A DNA stretch of 64,000 nucleotides from Leifsonia sp. Root4 (GTDB taxonomy: Bacteria > Actinomycetota > Actinomycetes > Actinomycetales > Microbacteriaceae): assembly GCF_001425085.1 (NCBI RefSeq), contig NZ_LMDN01000001.1:146364-210363 (forward strand), in the 5' to 3' direction. Shown here one piece after another: positions 1 through 8,739 of this stretch. The notes under the pieces are model-generated. The model had not been told where the DNA came from. It ran no database searches and saw nothing but the letters and a program-made list of their open reading frames with translations. The number at the start of each line of letters is the position of its first letter. The first letter of the stretch is position 1. The position numbers and the translations under genes are program-made.

Positions 1-19
1 CGTGCTCGACGCTCCACCA

Positions 20-230
20 TCGTGCCAGCGCACTCGGCTTCGGTCGCTGCCTCGTTCCTCGGCTGCTCCCTCGAGTCAGCGTGCGCGACGCGCAGCGTCG
101 CGAAAGGCCGCAGCCGTCACCAAGGCAACTTTTGGAATCGCAAGCGATGCTGGTGCGGTTTCTACGAGGAGCCGCGCCTGCGTGGTTCCTCGACCGCTCC
201 CGAAGCTTTGAGCGGGTGCGCGAGAGGGGC
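20..230. repeat. Dispersed intergenic repeat, first copy
   Basis: No gene is supported in the first 260 bases. Positions 29-83 match one arm of the large palindromic repeat family found again at 13.6-14.3, 28.5-29.3 and 40.9-41.1 kb (shared blocks include CTCGGCTTCGGTCG, CCTCGTTCCTCGG and GAGTCAGCGTG). It runs straight into a second family whose core is the 17-base palindrome GCGACGCGCAGCGTCGC at 85-101, followed by GAAAGGCCGCAGCC. The same second core recurs near 29073, 34138 and 53210. The copy lies downstream of the purine permease and its terminator. Short open frames across it are low-complexity and look like chance. Confidence 0.7.
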
Positions 231-260
231 GGCGGGATCTGCGACCCGGTCGCGAGCAGA

Positions 261-305
261 AACGACGAAGGGTCGGATGCCAGCGGCATCCGACCCTTCG
301 TCGTT
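261..305 (-). terminator. Perfect 21-bp hairpin downstream of purine permease
   Basis: Positions 261-281 and 285-305 are exact reverse complements (21 bp) around an AGC loop. The hairpin ends 6 bases past the stop codon of the minus-strand permease. There is no U-tract, so it is a strong stem of the kind common in high-GC terminators or mRNA 3' stabilisers. Confidence 0.8.
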
Positions 306-311
306 CAGCGG

Positions 312-1781
312 CTACGCGCCGAGCATGGCCTCGATCGGGCCGCGCACGAAGTAGAGCAGGAAGCCGGCCGCGACGATCCAGAGCAGCGGGCTGATGCCCT
401 TGCCCTTGCCGGAAAGCGAGCGGATGAGCACCCAGGCGACGAAGCCCGCGCCGATTCCGTTGGCGATCGAGTAGGTGAGCGGCATCACGATGATCGTGAG
501 GAACACCGGCAAAAGCACGGAGAACTCGCTGAAGTCGATGTCCTTGATCTGGGTCATCATCATGGCACCGACAATCACCAGGGCGGCGCTGGCCACCTCG
601 GAGGGGACGATCGAGGTGAGCGGCGTGAAGAACATGGCGATCAGGAAGAGCAGACCGGTGACGATGTTGGCGAAACCGGTGCGGGCGCCCTCGCCGATGC
701 CTGCGCCGGATTCGATGAACACGGTGTTCGAGGAGCTCGAGCTGAAGCCACCGGCGACCGCACCGATGCCCTCAACGACGAGCGCGCTCTTCAGTCGGGG
801 GAAGTCGCCGTTGGCATCGGCCAACTTGGCCTCATTGGAGAGGCCTGTCATGGTGCCCATCGCGTCGAAGAAGTTGGTGAACACGAGGGTGAAGACCAGC
901 ATCAGGGCCGCCAGGGCGCCGATGCGTTCGAAGCTGCCGAAGCTGACGTCGCCGACGAGGCTGAGGTCGGGAAGGCTGACCCACTGTGCGGGCAGCTCAG
1001 GAACGGAGAGGCTCCAGCCGCCGGGGTTCGGCTTGCCGTCGACGAAGGAGGGGCCGAGCTTCATGATCGCTTCGACGATCACGGCGATGACGGTGCTGCC
1101 GACGAGACCGATGAGCAGCGCGCCCTTCACCTTGCGGGCGACGAGCACACCGGTGATCAGCAGCGTGATGATGAAGACGAGAGTCGGCACGGTGGCGACC
1201 GAGCCCTCGACGCCCAGGCCGACGGGCGGTGACGCGGCACCGGTCGAGGTCACGAAGCCGGCATTGACGAGGCCGATGAACGCGATGAACAGACCGATGC
1301 CCACGGTGATGGCGAGCTTCAGCTGGATCGGGACGGCCTCGAAGATCAGGCGGCGGAGGCCCGTGGCGGCCAGCAGCACGATGATCAGGCCGTTCACGAC
1401 GACGAGGCCCATGGCCTCCGGCCAGGTGACCTGACCGACGACGCTCACCGCAAGGAAGGAGTTGATGCCGAGTCCGGCGGCGAAGCCGAAGGGCAGTCGG
1501 GCGATGACGCCGAACAGGATCGTCATGACACCGGCCGTGAGGGCGGTGACGGCGGCGACCTGCGGGAACGCGAGCATGTCGCCGTTCACATCGGGGTGAC
1601 CGCTCAGGATGATCGGGTTGAGGATGACGATGTACGCCATGGTCACGAAGGTGACGATGCCGCCGCGCATCTCGGTGGCGAAGTTGGAGCCGCGCCGGGT
1701 GATCTCAAAGTAGCTGTCGAGTCGGGACTTCAACCCCGTCGGTGGTGTTACTGGCGTCTCAGTGGCCGTTGACTGCGAAAT
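312..1781 (-). CDS. NCS2 family purine permease (AzgA/PbuG type)
   Basis: A polytopic membrane protein of about 489 residues, predicted to import adenine, guanine or hypoxanthine by proton symport. The N-terminal block LKSRLDSYFEITRRGSN followed by FVTMAYIVILNP is typical of the AzgA/PbuG branch, as is the conserved TNFFDAMGTMTG segment near the middle and the SSSSSNTVFIESGAGIGEGARTG-like loop. About a dozen hydrophobic segments follow. Start choice: the frame is open to a TTG at 1844 and an ATG at 1841, but AAGGAG lies at 1787-1792, six bases before an ATT codon at 1781, and a TAGAAT -10-like box lies between the upstream ATG and that RBS. I therefore favour the rare ATT start; the ATG at 1841 is the canonical alternative. 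It is divergent from the uracil permease, so this is a nucleobase-uptake pair. Confidence 0.9.
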   Translation of the reverse strand: MSQSTATETPVTPPTGLKSRLDSYFEITRRGSNFATEMRGGIVTFVTMAYIVILNPIILSGHPDVNGDMLAFPQVAAVTALTAGVMTILFGVIARLPFGFAAGLGINSFLAVSVVGQVTWPEAMGLVVVNGLIIVLLAATGLRRLIFEAVPIQLKLAITVGIGLFIAFIGLVNAGFVTSTGAASPPVGLGVEGSVATVPTLVFIITLLITGVLVARKVKGALLIGLVGSTVIAVIVEAIMKLGPSFVDGKPNPGGWSLSVPELPAQWVSLPDLSLVGDVSFGSFERIGALAALMLVFTLVFTNFFDAMGTMTGLSNEAKLADANGDFPRLKSALVVEGIGAVAGGFSSSSSNTVFIESGAGIGEGARTGFANIVTGLLFLIAMFFTPLTSIVPSEVASAALVIVGAMMMTQIKDIDFSEFSVLLPVFLTIIVMPLTYSIANGIGAGFVAWVLIRSLSGKGKGISPLLWIVAAGFLLYFVRGPIEAMLGA

Positions 1782-1819
1782 GGCTAGCTCCTTGCGCTGA
1801 AAATGTGTGAAATCCCCGG

Positions 1820-1925
1820 CCAATTCTAAGCCGTTTGCCATCAAACGTACGAAATGGCCGCGATCACTCCCTACGATCGTCTGAGGCCATTCGCCGTCAT
1901 CCCCTCAGAGATCGGAATCTGCAGC
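1820..1925. promoter_or_regulatory. Divergent promoter region of two nucleobase permeases
   Basis: On the minus strand TAGAAT resembles a -10 for the purine permease and lies upstream of its AAGGAG RBS. On the plus strand TACGAT at 1872-1877 resembles a -10 for the uracil permease, leaving a leader of about 40 nt before the ATG at 1926. Neither has a good -35. No riboswitch fold was recognised. Confidence 0.4.
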
Positions 1926-3200
1926 ATGAACCTGCCCTGGACGCTTCACGGCGATGGAAAGAACGTGGAGGCGAGCGCGGTCGTGCTCCCCGCGGAACGG
2001 CTCAGCTGGCCGCGCACGATCGGGCTGGGAACCCAGCACGTCGTAGCCATGTTCGGCGCGACGTTCCTCGTTCCGATCCTCACCGGATTCCCGCCCAGCA
2101 CGACGCTGTTGTTCTCCGGCATCGGAACGATCCTGTTCCTGCTCATCACGGGCAATCGCCTGCCGAGCTACCTCGGCTCGTCGTTCGCCTTCATCGCCCC
2201 GATCACCGCGGCGAGCGTCGGCACCGACCACAGCAACGCGCTGTTCGGCATCGTCGTCGTCGGAGCCATGCTCGCGGCCGTCGGTCTGCTCGTGCAGGTC
2301 ACCGGAACCGGCTGGATCGACGGTCTGATGCCGCCCGTCGTCGCCGGTGCCATCGTGGCCCTGATCGGTTTCAACCTGGCCCCTGCCGCCGGAGCCAACT
2401 TCGCCAAGGCCCCGCTGACGGCGCTCATCACGCTCAGCGCCGTCATCCTCAGCGCAGTACTGTTCCGCGGAATCCTCGGTCGACTCTCGATCTTCATCGG
2501 CGTGGTCGTCGGCTATGTGGCCGCCGTGTTCTTCGGCCAGGTGAACTTCGACGCCGTCGCCGCCGCCCCGTGGCTCGGCTGGCCGACCTTCGCCTTCCCC
2601 GGCAACCCGTTCACCGACTCCGCCGTGCTCGCGACCCTGCCGGCGTTCATCCCGGTCGTGCTCGTGCTGATCGCCGAGAACGTCGGCCACATCCGCGGCG
2701 TCGCCCAGTTGACCGACCCGAGCGTCAACAAGCTCACCGGCCGCGCGCTGTTCGCCGACGGCCTGGCGACGATGCTCGCCGGCAGCTTCGGCGGCTCCGG
2801 CACGACCACATACGGCGAGAACATCGGCGTGATGGCGGCGACCCGTGTCTACTCCACCGCCGCGTACTGGGTGGCCGGCATCTTCGCGATCCTGCTCGGC
2901 CTCTCCCCCAAGGTCGGAGCCGTCATCAACACGATCCCGGCGGGCGTGCTCGGCGGCGTGACGACCGCGCTCTACGGCCTGATCGGCATCATCGGTGTGA
3001 AGATCTGGCTCGACAACAAGGTCGACTTCAACAAGCCGATCAACCAGTTCACCGCCGCGACCGCCCTGATCATCGGCATCGCCGACTACACGATCAACCT
3101 GGGTTCCTTCACCTTCAACGGCATCGCGCTCGGCACGATCGCCGCCATCGTGATCTACCACGTGATGAACGCCGTCTCGCGTCTGCGCGGCACCGACTAG
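1926..3200 (+). CDS. uraA: Uracil/xanthine permease, UraA-like (NCS2)
   Basis: A 424-residue membrane transporter, predicted uracil:proton symporter. The N-terminal LGTQHVVAMFGATFLVPIL matches the conserved QH motif of the UraA family, and IAENVGHIRGVAQLTD plus FGGSGTTTYGENIGVM match the signature Glu/NxG region of substrate binding. Multiple hydrophobic segments span the length. The ATG at 1926 is chosen because the longer frame (from 1854) would overlap the likely -10, and the MNLPWTLHG start matches the usual short N-terminus. It pairs with the divergent purine permease, pointing to nucleobase salvage. It ends in a strong hairpin shared with the convergent gene. Confidence 0.93.
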   Translation: MNLPWTLHGDGKNVEASAVVLPAERLSWPRTIGLGTQHVVAMFGATFLVPILTGFPPSTTLLFSGIGTILFLLITGNRLPSYLGSSFAFIAPITAASVGTDHSNALFGIVVVGAMLAAVGLLVQVTGTGWIDGLMPPVVAGAIVALIGFNLAPAAGANFAKAPLTALITLSAVILSAVLFRGILGRLSIFIGVVVGYVAAVFFGQVNFDAVAAAPWLGWPTFAFPGNPFTDSAVLATLPAFIPVVLVLIAENVGHIRGVAQLTDPSVNKLTGRALFADGLATMLAGSFGGSGTTTYGENIGVMAATRVYSTAAYWVAGIFAILLGLSPKVGAVINTIPAGVLGGVTTALYGLIGIIGVKIWLDNKVDFNKPINQFTAATALIIGIADYTINLGSFTFNGIALGTIAAIVIYHVMNAVSRLRGTD

Positions 3201-3236
3201 CCGCCCCGGCGACCCCACGCCGGGCGCACGCGCGCC

Positions 3237-3286
3237 AGATACGACAGAACCGCCGTAGACACGTCTACGGCGGTTCTGTCGTATCT
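3237..3286. terminator. Bidirectional hairpin, 23-bp perfect stem
   Basis: Positions 3237-3259 and 3264-3286 are exact reverse complements around CACG. It sits between the convergent uracil permease (ends 3200) and the small membrane gene (ends 3302), so it likely terminates both transcripts. Confidence 0.85.
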
Positions 3287-3301
3287 GCGGCGCTACCGGG
3301 G

Positions 3302-3637
3302 TCAGCCCAGCAGGTGGTCGCCAATGATGAGGTAGATGCCGACGAGCACGGCAAAGCCGCTGATGCCGAAGCAGACCCATGCCCCGTACAGGGCCGCCCG
3401 CTTCTGACCGGCGCTCAGCGGACTCTTGCGCGCCGCCTTGGCAGCGCGCTTCTCCGCATGGCGGAGATCAGCCGGCGTGATGACGGTGATGGCATCGGTG
3501 AATTCGGCCGGCGTGACGATGGGCGTGCGCCCAGACACGGTCAGCAGGCGAATGCCCAGGGAGAACGCCGCAACGACGACGCAGGTGCCCACCAGGGCGG
3601 AGGCGAGGACAAGGCCGAACGCCGACCAATCGATCAC
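3302..3637 (-). CDS. Small membrane protein downstream of Pit
   Basis: A 111-residue protein with one hydrophobic segment near residues 8-30 and another near 86-107. Between them lies a basic, Ala/Lys-rich soluble stretch (residues about 58-76). It starts with GTG and overlaps the stop of the phosphate transporter by 4 bases (GTGA), so the two are translationally coupled. I do not recognise the family. The tight coupling suggests an accessory or assembly role for the transporter, which is inference only. Confidence 0.75.
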   Translation of the reverse strand: MIDWSAFGLVLASALVGTCVVVAAFSLGIRLLTVSGRTPIVTPAEFTDAITVITPADLRHAEKRAAKAARKSPLSAGQKRAALYGAWVCFGISGFAVLVGIYLIIGDHLLG

Positions 3638-4812
3638 GGCTTGACCTTCTTCTTCGGCTCGGGGTTGGTGCTGATCTGAACGGCGAGGCCGGAATCTGCG
3701 ACCTCGCTGACGACGTTGTGGTGGGAGATCTCATCGCGGCGAGAGCGGAGGAAGATGGCCAGGATCACAGCGACACCGACAACGGTGTCGATGATGATGC
3801 CGATGGGGCCGATCAGGGCGACAAATGCGGCGATCGCGCCGACGGCACCCGCCGCTGGCAGGGTCAGCAGCCAGCCGACGCCGATCCGCCCGGCTGTTCC
3901 CCAGCGCACGGTCGAGCCGCGGCGCCCGAGGCCGGAGCCGATCACGGATCCGGAGGCGACCTGCGTGGTCGAGAGGGCGAAGCCGACGTGGCTGGACGCG
4001 AGGATCGTGGCGGCCGTTGCGGTCTCTGCCGCGAAGCCCTGGGCCGGCTTGACCTCGGTCAGGCCGGTTCCGAGGGTCTTGATGATGCGCCATCCGCCCA
4101 TGTAGGTGCCGAGCGCGATCGCGATGGCACAGGTCACGATGACCCACCACTGCACCTCTGAGCCGGCCGGCTGCGTGCCTGCGGCGACGAGGGTCAGCGT
4201 GATGACACCCATCGTCTTCTGGGCGTCGTTGGTGCCGTGGGCAAGCGCGACGAGCGAGGAGGAGAAGATCTGCGCGTAGCGGAAGCCGTCGCGCCCATCG
4301 GGCTTTCCGTCGTATCGCCGGGTGACGGCGTAGGCGATCTTCGTCGCCAGGTAGGCGATGAGGCCGGCGGTCAGTGGGGCGAGCAGCGCGGGCAGGATGA
4401 CCTTCGAGGTGACGACCGCGAAGTCGATGGCCCCGGTGCCGAAGCCGACGAGGGCCGCGCCGATCAGGCCGCCGAAGAGGGCGTGGCTGGAGCTCGAGGG
4501 AAGTCCGAGCAGCCACGTGAACATGTTCCACACGATCGCGCCGATGAGGCCGGCGAAGATGAGCTCCGGCGTGATGAGCACGCCGTCTTCACCCTCTTTG
4601 ATGATGCCGCCAGAGATCGTCTGCGCGACCTCGGTGGAGAGGAACGCGCCGACCAGGTTCAAGAGGGCCGCGACGGTGACCGCGACCTTCGGCTTCATCG
4701 CACCGGTCGCGATGGGGGTTGCCATCGCGTTGGCGGTGTCGTGGAAACCGTTAGTGAAATCGAAAAACAGTGCAAGCGCGATGACGAGCACGACGATCAG
4801 GGTGATATCCAC
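3634..4812 (-). CDS. pit: Inorganic phosphate transporter, PiT family
   Basis: A 392-residue membrane protein of the PiT family, predicted to import metal-phosphate with protons or Na+. Both family repeats are visible: DFTNGFHDTANAMAT near residues 18-32 and ALAHGTNDAQKTMGV near 190, each with the key Asp, plus duplicated hydrophobic halves. Start is GTG; the RBS is weak (AAAGAAAG). Upstream on the same strand is a TTGACC-17-AAGTAT promoter, and a PHO-box-like direct repeat lies in the leader. The last residues are Lys/Pro-rich (EPKKKVKP). It is coupled to the downstream small membrane gene. Confidence 0.95.
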   Translation of the reverse strand: MDITLIVVLVIALALFFDFTNGFHDTANAMATPIATGAMKPKVAVTVAALLNLVGAFLSTEVAQTISGGIIKEGEDGVLITPELIFAGLIGAIVWNMFTWLLGLPSSSSHALFGGLIGAALVGFGTGAIDFAVVTSKVILPALLAPLTAGLIAYLATKIAYAVTRRYDGKPDGRDGFRYAQIFSSSLVALAHGTNDAQKTMGVITLTLVAAGTQPAGSEVQWWVIVTCAIAIALGTYMGGWRIIKTLGTGLTEVKPAQGFAAETATAATILASSHVGFALSTTQVASGSVIGSGLGRRGSTVRWGTAGRIGVGWLLTLPAAGAVGAIAAFVALIGPIGIIIDTVVGVAVILAIFLRSRRDEISHHNVVSEVADSGLAVQISTNPEPKKKVKP

Positions 4813-4849
4813 CGGCGTCTTTCTTTAGGGGAAGAGGAGGTCGGTGAGA

Positions 4850-4867
4850 GTTCACCGGAAATTCACG
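4850..4867. promoter_or_regulatory. PHO-box-like direct repeat (GTTCACC-4-ATTCACG)
   Basis: GTTCACC at 4850-4856 and ATTCACG at 4861-4867 are direct repeats with the 11-base period described for actinobacterial PhoP sites. It lies about 40 bases upstream of the Pit start. It reads in the opposite direction to the gene and is downstream of the best -10, so its effect, if any, could be repressive. Confidence 0.45.
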
Positions 4868-4911
4868 AGGAATGGCTTGCCGAAATCGAAGAACTGCGGA
4901 ACACCACGTCG

Positions 4912-4940
4912 ATACTTACACCCGAATCGGCACAGGTCAA
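4912..4940 (-). promoter_or_regulatory. Promoter candidate for pit
   Basis: On the minus strand TTGACC (4935-4940) is followed after 17 bases by AAGTAT (4912-4917). The predicted start of transcription leaves a leader of roughly 90 nt that contains the PHO-box-like repeat. The -35 overlaps the last codons of the Nudix gene (ends 4953) only closely, not within it. Confidence 0.5.
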
Positions 4941-4952
4941 CCTGAGTCTGGG

Positions 4953-5462
4953 TCAGTCCACGGGCGAAGTGGCGGAGAGTGTCGCATCCACGACGCTTGC
5001 GAGGTCTTCACCGAAGGTGAAGCTGCGTTCGACCCCTCCGCCTGCCAGTACCGCGGGCAACCAAAAGCGCGCGTCATCCCACATTTCCGCGTACGGAACG
5101 GCGTCCAGATCGAACCACTCGGGATTCAATTCATCCGATTCGCTGGGATGACGCTCCCACCGTTCGCAGACGAAGACGTGCGACGCCTGGCTCCACGATT
5201 CGCGGTGCGGGAAGTGGTAGCTGAGCCTGCCCCGTGGCTGCAGATCTGCTGGCTGCACGAGGACGCCGGATTCCTCCTCGACCTCGCGCACCGCGGCATC
5301 CGTCGGCGTCTCCCCAGGCTCGAGTTTGCCGCCGAGTCCGACGAAGTTGCCCTGCCCGAGGCCGAACTTCTTGCGCCCGAGCAGCACCTGCCTGACGCCG
5401 CGCTCGTCGGTGCGCAGGAGGTAGACGACGCAGACCTCTGGCAGTGCGGGAGCGGACGACAC
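4953..5462 (-). CDS. Nudix hydrolase, MTH1/MutT-like
   Basis: A 169-residue Nudix hydrolase, likely cleaning oxidised nucleoside triphosphates such as 8-oxo-dGTP to the monophosphate. The full Nudix box spans residues 45-67 with G45, E51, R59, E60, E63, E64 and G66. The segment before it (LLGRKKFGLGQGNFVGLGGK) resembles MTH1-type enzymes more than ADP-ribose pyrophosphatases. GTG start with AGGA about 8 bases upstream. It lies 10 bases after the phosphofructokinase stop on the same strand, so the two are probably co-transcribed. Substrate is inferred from family resemblance. Confidence 0.88.
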   Translation of the reverse strand: MSSAPALPEVCVVYLLRTDERGVRQVLLGRKKFGLGQGNFVGLGGKLEPGETPTDAAVREVEEESGVLVQPADLQPRGRLSYHFPHRESWSQASHVFVCERWERHPSESDELNPEWFDLDAVPYAEMWDDARFWLPAVLAGGGVERSFTFGEDLASVVDATLSATSPVD

Positions 5463-5472
5463 GAGCGTGTTC

Positions 5473-6504
5473 CTAGCCGAAGAGGATGCGGGCCTCGTCG
5501 AAGCGGTCCTGGGGAACGGTGTTCAGCCCGCCCGTTGCCTCGGCGATGCTGACTGTCTTGATCTCGGTGCCGCGCAGCGACACCATCGAGCCCCACTGCC
5601 GCTCGTAGACGGCTTCGACGGCCGCCATGCCGAGACGCGTCGCCAGCACGCGGTCGTATGCGCTCGGGGCGCCACCACGCTGGATGTGACCGAGAACCGT
5701 CGCGCGCGACTCGATGCCGGTGCGCTCCTCGATCATCGGAGCCAGCAGGTCGGCGATGCCGCCCAGGCGGGGCCGGTTGAAGGCATCGAGGCCCTTGTGC
5801 GAGTGCGCCTCCGTCATGCCCTCGAGGGTGAAGCCCTCTGCAACGACGACGAGCGGCGCGCGGCCGCGGTCGCGCACGGACTCGACCCACTCGCAGATCT
5901 GCTCGATGGACTGCGGCTGCTCCGGGATGAGGATGGCGTGCGCGCCGCCGGCCATGCCGGAGTGCAGGGCGATCCAACCGACGTGGCGACCCATGACTTC
6001 GAGCACCATGCAGCGCCCGTGGGAATCGGCTGTGGTGCGCAGGCGGTCGATCGCCTCGGTTGCGATCTCCACGGCGGTGTCGAAGCCGAAGGAGTAGTCG
6101 GTGGCCGTCAGGTCGTTGTCAATCGTCTTGGGGACGCCGACGACGTTGATGCCGCCCTCGTCGTGCAGGCGACGGGCTGCGGTGAGGGTGCCTTCGCCGC
6201 CGATGGCGATGATGGCGTCGATGCCGTTCTCATCGAGCATCCGCTGGATGTTCTCCGGGCCGCCGCCCTCACCCTCGAAGGGGTTCGTGCGGCTGGAGCC
6301 GAGGATCGTTCCACCCTGCTTGGCGAGACCGCGAACGTCGTGGCGGTGCAGGGGCATGATGTCGGCCTCGACGACGCCCTTCCACCCTGACTTGAAGCCG
6401 ACGAACTCGGTGTCGTGCGAGATGACTCCCTTGAGCACGGCTCCGCGGATCACGGCGTTCAGTCCGGGGCAGTCGCCACCGCTCGTCAAGATACCGATCT
6501 TCAT
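5473..6504 (-). CDS. pfkA: 6-phosphofructokinase (actinobacterial PfkA type)
   Basis: A 343-residue enzyme phosphorylating fructose 6-phosphate in glycolysis. MKIGILTSGGDCPGLN is the nucleotide-binding N-terminus and TIDND (Asp129 as base) the catalytic motif. The donor-determining positions are GGEG with Gly105 and Lys126 in VPKTIDND. Gly at the first position is typical of ATP enzymes, whereas Lys at the second is typical of the PPi-linked lineage; the combination is known in actinobacterial ATP-dependent members. MGRHVGW and a C-terminal LGHIQRGG are also present. The ATG at 6504 is used because everything upstream lacks similarity; AGGAG lies 11 bases upstream. Confidence 0.95.
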   Translation of the reverse strand: MKIGILTSGGDCPGLNAVIRGAVLKGVISHDTEFVGFKSGWKGVVEADIMPLHRHDVRGLAKQGGTILGSSRTNPFEGEGGGPENIQRMLDENGIDAIIAIGGEGTLTAARRLHDEGGINVVGVPKTIDNDLTATDYSFGFDTAVEIATEAIDRLRTTADSHGRCMVLEVMGRHVGWIALHSGMAGGAHAILIPEQPQSIEQICEWVESVRDRGRAPLVVVAEGFTLEGMTEAHSHKGLDAFNRPRLGGIADLLAPMIEERTGIESRATVLGHIQRGGAPSAYDRVLATRLGMAAVEAVYERQWGSMVSLRGTEIKTVSIAEATGGLNTVPQDRFDEARILFG

Positions 6505-6612
6505 GCGCCCTACGACTCCTCTGTGGTTCTCATGCTGTGATTCCGACGCGCTCCACGACAGTTCTCTGCCGCATCGCCGCATCGTCGGGGCGTTTCGCTC
6601 GGTTTCGCGAGT

Positions 6613-8739
6613 CTACAACGAACCGTCGATGGCCTGCCGCAGCAGGTGCGCGAGCGCATTCTGCTGCACGGAATCGGCCGCGACGGCCTCGTCGTCCGAG
6701 CCGTCGAGGGCACGCGCGGCGAGCCCCTGCTTGCTGTCGATGAGCTCGGCGATCTTCGCGTCGATCGTGTGCGCCGCGATGATGCGCCACGCCGTGACGG
6801 GCTCTTCCTGGCCGATGCGGTGCACCCGGTCGATGGCCTGGGTCTGCTCGGCCGCCGTCCAGCTGAGCTCGGCCAAGACGACGTTGGATGCCGCCTGCAG
6901 GTTGACTCCGACACCGGCGGCCGTGAGCGAGCACACGGCGATCGAGACGTCCGGGTCGTTGTTGAACGCGTCGATCGCGGCCTGCCTGGCCACGGCACTC
7001 TGGTCACCGCGCAGCGAGACGCTCTTCAGCTCGCGCTTGGCGAACGTCTCCTCCGCGGCATCCATGACGTCGATGTGCTTGGCGAAGAAGACGACCTTGC
7101 CGACGGAACGGGCCAGCTGGGCCGCGTAGTCTGCGGCGAGTGCCGCCTTGGCCTGACCGATCTTGCGCACCATCGTGAAGACGTTGTCGCCGGACTTCGC
7201 CGCCTTGGACTCCTCGAGCTCCGCGTGAGCGACGGCCCGCACGAATCCGTCGAACTGGTCTTCGTCGAGCTGGCCGAGGCTGAGGCCGCGCGAGGACACG
7301 AGCGCCAGGAAGCGGTCGCGCAGCCGGTAGCCGAGCTCACGCTCGGCCTGGCGGATGGAGCGGCCGAGGTCGTCGTCGAGCTCGACGGGCAGATCGGCGA
7401 TGCGCTTGGCCGGCAGATCGGTTGCGACGTCGACCTTGCGGCGACGCACGATGCCCATGTCGATGACGGCGGCGCGCGCCTCGGCGTAGAAGCCCATGTC
7501 GGCCGGGGTCAAACCGGACTCCTCGAGCTTGGCCAGCAGCGCTGGAGCCGGCTTGTCGCCGTTGATCCAGCCGAGGTACTGCCAGATGGCGCGGAAGTCG
7601 TCGACGTCGTTGATGAGCGGTGTTCCGGTCAGCGCCATCAGCAGCGGGTTGCCGCCCGGCGTGGTCTGCCGAATCCGCTCGGAGAGGGCGAGCACGTGCT
7701 TCGAACGCTGCGACTGCAGGTTCTTGATGAAGTGCGCCTCGTCGACGACCATGCCGCGGAAGCCGAGGGTGCCGAGCCAGCTGCGGTGGCGGTCGAGCAC
7801 GTCGTAATTGACGATGACGACATCGGCGAAGGCATCGAGGGTGTCGCCGTCACCGTGGATCACCGTTGCGCGGCGGTGCGGCGTCCAGCGCTCAACCTCG
7901 CGGGCCCAGTTCATCTTGACGACGTTCGGCACGACCGCGAGCAGCGGGTAGGCGTCGGCGACGGATGCCGCGAGCACACTCTGCGCCGTCTTGCCGAGGC
8001 CGGGCTCATCGGCCAGGAGGAAGGTGCGGTGCCCCTGGCGGACGCTCTCCACGAAGCGGGCCTGGTGGTTCATCAGCTCCATGCCCTTGGGCGAGAGCCG
8101 GTCGATCGTGGGCGCCTCTGGCAGCTCCATCGTCGCGGCCTGACCGCCGGAGCCGTACTCGAATGACTTGAACAGCGGGCTGAGCAGCTCCCAGTTGGCG
8201 AGGCGGCGCACCGGGACGACGGGGGCCGCTGCGCGGGAGAAGTCGGGGGCGAGGAACGGGTTGGCGAGCTGGCGGGACTTCACCGACTGCGGGACGACCT
8301 GGTTCTCGGCGACCACGGGCGCAGCCTCCGGTTCGCGCGTGATGATGAGCTCGTCCGGGGTGAGCTCTGCGCCGGACTCGATCAGCCAGTCCCGACGGAA
8401 GCGCTGCGCGACGGCGCCGACGGAGGCGTCGGGTTCGAGCAGGGTGATCAGGCTGGTGTCGCGGGCGGCGGTCTTCGCCAGGATCTGCGCGATGCCGTCG
8501 AGGCGCTTGAGCAGCTCTGCCCGTGTGGCGTCGCTGATCTCCGGGTCGGCCTTCACGCGGGCGCGCTCCTCGCGCATCAGCAGCGCGATCACCTGGAACT
8601 TGGTGCGGTTGGTCGGCCCGACCTTGCCGCCCTGCGCCTTGGCCTCGACCTCGCGCACCTTGCGGGCGAGGATCGGGATGATGGGCGCCTCGTCGTCACG
8701 GCTGCGTGTGCGCTGACGTGAGCGTCGCTGTTCGGGCAT
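6613..8739 (-). CDS. SNF2-family DEAD/DEAH-box helicase
   Basis: A 708-residue SNF2/RapA-superfamily ATPase, predicted to translocate on DNA. Walker A is DEPGLGKT (residues 244-251) and motif II is DEAH (333-336). LTGTPLIND is motif III, and the C-terminal domain ends in the QAIDRVHRIGQ motif VI. The first 200 residues are an Arg/Glu-rich region of unknown role. No nuclease or zinc-finger domain is visible. ATG start with TTGGAGAAC upstream gives a good RBS. It lies upstream of pfkA on the same strand with about 108 bases between, so it is probably a separate unit. SMARCAL1-like and RapA-like roles both remain possible. Confidence 0.88.
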   Translation of the reverse strand: MPEQRRSRQRTRSRDDEAPIIPILARKVREVEAKAQGGKVGPTNRTKFQVIALLMREERARVKADPEISDATRAELLKRLDGIAQILAKTAARDTSLITLLEPDASVGAVAQRFRRDWLIESGAELTPDELIITREPEAAPVVAENQVVPQSVKSRQLANPFLAPDFSRAAAPVVPVRRLANWELLSPLFKSFEYGSGGQAATMELPEAPTIDRLSPKGMELMNHQARFVESVRQGHRTFLLADEPGLGKTAQSVLAASVADAYPLLAVVPNVVKMNWAREVERWTPHRRATVIHGDGDTLDAFADVVIVNYDVLDRHRSWLGTLGFRGMVVDEAHFIKNLQSQRSKHVLALSERIRQTTPGGNPLLMALTGTPLINDVDDFRAIWQYLGWINGDKPAPALLAKLEESGLTPADMGFYAEARAAVIDMGIVRRRKVDVATDLPAKRIADLPVELDDDLGRSIRQAERELGYRLRDRFLALVSSRGLSLGQLDEDQFDGFVRAVAHAELEESKAAKSGDNVFTMVRKIGQAKAALAADYAAQLARSVGKVVFFAKHIDVMDAAEETFAKRELKSVSLRGDQSAVARQAAIDAFNNDPDVSIAVCSLTAAGVGVNLQAASNVVLAELSWTAAEQTQAIDRVHRIGQEEPVTAWRIIAAHTIDAKIAELIDSKQGLAARALDGSDDEAVAADSVQQNALAHLLRQAIDGSL

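Noticed and set aside
81-1232. 383-residue plus-strand open frame opposite the purine permease
   Set aside because: Highly charged, Asp/Glu/His-rich translation typical of an antisense frame of a high-GC membrane-protein gene, with no family resemblance. The minus strand encodes a clear permease.
1835-3679. 614-residue plus-strand open frame over the uracil permease
   Set aside because: Arg/His-rich low-complexity translation in another frame; the true frame is the permease.
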